The notes under the pieces were generated by a model. It ran no database searches. It worked only from the letters and a program-made list of their open reading frames with translations, and was not told the origin of the DNA. This document shows, piece after piece, positions 61,923 to 64,000 of a stretch of DNA of 64,000 bases. A program made the position numbers and the translations under genes. Positions within the stretch are counted from its first letter, which is position 1. Each line of letters begins with the position of its first letter. This DNA comes from Anaeromicropila herbilytica (GTDB taxonomy: Bacteria > Bacillota > Clostridia > Lachnospirales > Lachnospiraceae), in contig NZ_AP024169.1 in assembly GCF_016591975.1 (NCBI RefSeq), positions 954,001 to 1,018,000 of the forward strand, read 5' to 3'.

Positions 61923-62909
61923 GTGAAAAGAGTAGAATTTACGAATTACATAAATGAAAGATTTGCGGTGTTACAGGTAAGAGTTAATTCAAGGGGAAAG
62001 CTAAATATTCTTGATCTTCACATTCACTCTGAAAATTTTTATATGTATTTATTGAATAAAGTATATGGTTGGAATTTGAAAAATGCCAATCAAGAGAATC
62101 AAAACGTTGAGGCTATAGATTTAATTGATGAAACGAATAAAATTGTTATTCAAGTCTCTGCGACTTCTACAAAGCAAAAGATAGAAAATACACTAAATAA
62201 AAAAAGCTTTGAGGATTATAAAAAACAAGGATATTGCTTTAAATTTGTATCAATATCTAAACCCGCAGATGACTTGAGAAAAATGGTTTATAAAAATCCA
62301 TTTAATATTGTTTTTAACCCAATAAATGATATTTTGGATGTGGCTTCAATAGAAAGTTATATCTCTAATATGGATATAGCAGATATGGAGAACGTTTATA
62401 CTTTTATTAAGGATGAATTAGGTACGATACCAGATGTAATTAAATTTGATTCAGACTTGACGTCAATAATCATAATTCTATCAAGATTAGATTTATCAAA
62501 TAATGAACAGATAAATAATATAAATAGTTTTGAAATTGATAAGAAAATTACATTTAATAATTTAGATGTAGCAGCATTAATTATTGAAGATTATAAACTG
62601 TATCATAATAATTTAGAAAAAAAGTATAAAGAGTTTGATAAACTCGGTCTAAATAAGAGCATGGCTGTTTTACAAGCAATGAGAAAAATATATATTGATG
62701 CTGTTGCAAAAAAGAAATATGAAAATGACGATCAGTTATTTCTGGGTATTATTGATGAAGTAAAAGAAATAATAATAAATAGTAGCAACTACCAAAAAAT
62801 TGCGATTGAAGAATTAGATGTGTGTGTAAGTATTTTAGTAGTGGATGCATTTATTCGCTGTAAAATATTTAAGAACCCGGAGGGATACAATTATGTTATT
62901 ACCAGATAA
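61923..62909 (+). CDS. SMEK-domain protein of an ABC-three-component (ABC-3C) system
   Basis: 328 aa, GTG start. Residues 1-150 (NYINERFAVLQVRVNSRGKL, DLHIHSENFYMYLLN, AIDLIDETNKIVIQVSATST) match the SMEK domain found in ABC-3C conflict systems. The rest is helical (DLSNNEQINNINSFEIDKKI). In these systems an effector or sensor works with a small middle component and a DUF2326-type ATPase, encoded next in overlapping order. The putative role is anti-phage or anti-plasmid defence, from family context. The final codons overlap the next gene. Confidence 0.78.
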   Translation: MKRVEFTNYINERFAVLQVRVNSRGKLNILDLHIHSENFYMYLLNKVYGWNLKNANQENQNVEAIDLIDETNKIVIQVSATSTKQKIENTLNKKSFEDYKKQGYCFKFVSISKPADDLRKMVYKNPFNIVFNPINDILDVASIESYISNMDIADMENVYTFIKDELGTIPDVIKFDSDLTSIIIILSRLDLSNNEQINNINSFEIDKKITFNNLDVAALIIEDYKLYHNNLEKKYKEFDKLGLNKSMAVLQAMRKIYIDAVAKKKYENDDQLFLGIIDEVKEIIINSSNYQKIAIEELDVCVSILVVDAFIRCKIFKNPEGYNYVITR

Positions 62910-63120
62910 TATACAACCAGAATTATGTATATATTATAATGGAGCATTAGTGTTAGAAGAGCTTCAAAATAATTCTGTGCAGTTAATTATTGATTTGTAT
63001 CAAAGTGTAAAGGAAAAGCATGATATGAGTTTTTCTATCTTTACACTATCTTTGGATTGGTTATATTTAATAGATGTTGCAAAATTTAACGAGAAAGGGG
63101 AAATTGAATTATGTTCATAA
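62893..63120 (+). CDS. ABC-3C middle component (MC6-like)
   Basis: 75 aa from the ATG at 62893 (GGAGGG before), 17 bases inside the SMEK gene. MLLPDNIQPELCIYYNGALV and FSIFTLSLDWLYLIDV, then KGEIELCS, are the pattern of the small middle component of ABC-3C systems. It links the SMEK protein to the ATPase. Overlaps the next gene by 10 bases. Confidence 0.8.
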   Translation: MLLPDNIQPELCIYYNGALVLEELQNNSVQLIIDLYQSVKEKHDMSFSIFTLSLDWLYLIDVAKFNEKGEIELCS

Positions 63121-64000
63121 AGACTTTGAAAATTACAAGTGATAATACTGTAATTAGGGAACTTCAGTTTCACAAAGGAATGAATCTTATTATAGATAAT
63201 ACCCCTTTACTTGACAGTAAACCCAATATGGAATTGAAGACTGGAAATAATGTTGGTAAGACGACGGTATTAAAACTTATAGATTATTGCTTTGGAGCAA
63301 GTGCAAAAGGTATATATGCGGACTTAGAGGGTGGAAAACAGACTTATGACGTTGTAAAAGATTTTTTGATTGACAATAAAGTCTTAATTACTTTAATATT
63401 AAAGCGTGATTTGGATGATGAAAAATCAGAAGAAATAGTTATTACAAGAAACTTTTTAGCAAGAAATAGGATAGTAAGAACTATTAATGGAAAAGGATAT
63501 AAAGAAGATGAATTTGAAGTTAAACTTCGCGAGCTTATATATCCAGATTTGGAAGATGGTAAGCCAAGTCTGAGACAAATTCTTTCTCATAGTATTAGGT
63601 ATACTGATGGAAGTATTAGTAATACTTTAAAAACACTGGATAGGTTTACTTCTGATGCGGAGTATGAAACATTATTTTTATATTTGTTTGGTTGCAAGTT
63701 TGAGAATGGCGAAGAAAAACAAAGTATTCTTTTAAAAATTCGACAAGAAACATCATATAAAGATAGGCTTGAAAAGCAACAAACTAAAAATGCATATGAA
63801 GCAGCATTAGCTATTATAGATAGAGAAATAGAAAAACTTAATGAAAAAAAAGGATTTCTAAATATAAATGAAAATTACGAAGATGATTTGGCAAAGTTAA
63901 ATCAAATTAAATATGAAATTACAAAGGTTAGTGCACAAATAGGTAATTATGAAATCCGAAAGAGTTTAATTATAGAAATACAAGAAGAAATGAGTTCTGA
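63111..64000 (+). CDS. DUF2326-type ABC-3C ATPase, partial (3' end beyond window)
   Basis: The frame is open to the end of the window. The N-terminus MFIKTLKITSDNTVIRELQF is followed by the Walker A KTGNNVGKTTVLKLIDYCFG. This is the SMC/RecN-like start of DUF2326 ABC ATPases. A coiled coil appears from about residue 215 (EAALAIIDREIEKLNEKKGF). The ATPase's second half, signature and Walker B lie beyond 64000. The ATG after GAAAGGGGAAA overlaps the middle component. It is the motor of the ABC-3C conflict system. Confidence 0.82.
   Translation, partial: MFIKTLKITSDNTVIRELQFHKGMNLIIDNTPLLDSKPNMELKTGNNVGKTTVLKLIDYCFGASAKGIYADLEGGKQTYDVVKDFLIDNKVLITLILKRDLDDEKSEEIVITRNFLARNRIVRTINGKGYKEDEFEVKLRELIYPDLEDGKPSLRQILSHSIRYTDGSISNTLKTLDRFTSDAEYETLFLYLFGCKFENGEEKQSILLKIRQETSYKDRLEKQQTKNAYEAALAIIDREIEKLNEKKGFLNINENYEDDLAKLNQIKYEITKVSAQIGNYEIRKSLIIEIQEEMSS

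Noticed and set aside
1..64000. CRISPR array, rRNA or tRNA genes
   Set aside because: No regularly spaced direct repeats of CRISPR type were noticed, and no tRNA cloverleaf or rRNA sequence was recognised on reading.

Overview
The window (about 33% G+C by eye) reads as a spore-forming, low-GC Firmicute, most likely a Lachnospiraceae/Lachnoclostridium-type clostridium. The basis is a CotJABC spore-coat operon, AGGAGG ribosome sites, frequent TTG/GTG starts and class I NrdAB. The species cannot be fixed from the sequence alone.

Layout. (1) 1-9430 looks like chromosomal backbone: the 3' end of a chemotaxis receptor, nrdA-nrdB bracketed by two unrelated long near-palindromes (490-710 and 4412-4746), a DUF3892-type small protein, a polar amino-acid ABC transporter (binding lipoprotein, permease, ATPase), a SPOR-like protein and cotJA-cotJB-cotJC. 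(2) About 9430-54955 is one large integrative/conjugative-type element, nearly all on the + strand. It carries ParA/ParB, a coiled-coil surface protein, a 2169-aa ArdC/methylase/SNF2 helicase with a TnpV-like gene overlapping it in another frame, a TOPRIM protein, a GC-rich oriT candidate, a SpoIID-domain wall enzyme, MobC-like and MOBP-type relaxase genes, VirD4, VirB2/VirB6/PrgI-like membrane proteins, secreted Ig-like proteins, RadC, SSB, a VirB4 split into two genes, a C39-like peptidase and a HTH protein. No integrase or element end was seen, so the element's limits are inferred. (3) 55251-64000 is accessory cargo: an integrase-like zinc protein with an HNH nuclease, an orphan gene, a Shedu-like (DUF4263) nuclease, CPCC and YciI proteins, a PPC-repeat secreted protein, a membrane protein, and the start of an ABC-three-component (ABC-3C) conflict system (SMEK protein, MC6-like middle component, DUF2326-type ATPase cut by the window end).

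Most notable. A nearly complete Tad (type IVc) pilus assembly set (TadV/CpaA, CpaB, CpaE/TadZ twice, CpaF/TadA, TadB, TadC) sits inside the type IV secretion operon. Three small neighbours have prepilin-like sites (Gly then Glu/Asp at +5), suggesting a conjugation machine with its own Tad pilus. Two adjacent secreted proteins share an identical-pattern C-terminal tag. The T4SS operon is preceded by a 16-codon leader peptide whose frame runs through an intrinsic terminator, and many gene junctions carry hairpins just upstream of the next ribosome site, which suggests conditional read-through control.

How the genes may work together: ParA/ParB and the helicase/methylase/TOPRIM proteins maintain and protect the element's DNA. 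MobC and the relaxase nick oriT and VirD4 docks the DNA. VirB4, VirB6 and PrgI form the channel, while SpoIID and C39 enzymes handle the cell wall. The Tad pilus, coiled-coil and Ig-like proteins may hold cells together, and the distal cargo supplies phage or plasmid defence.
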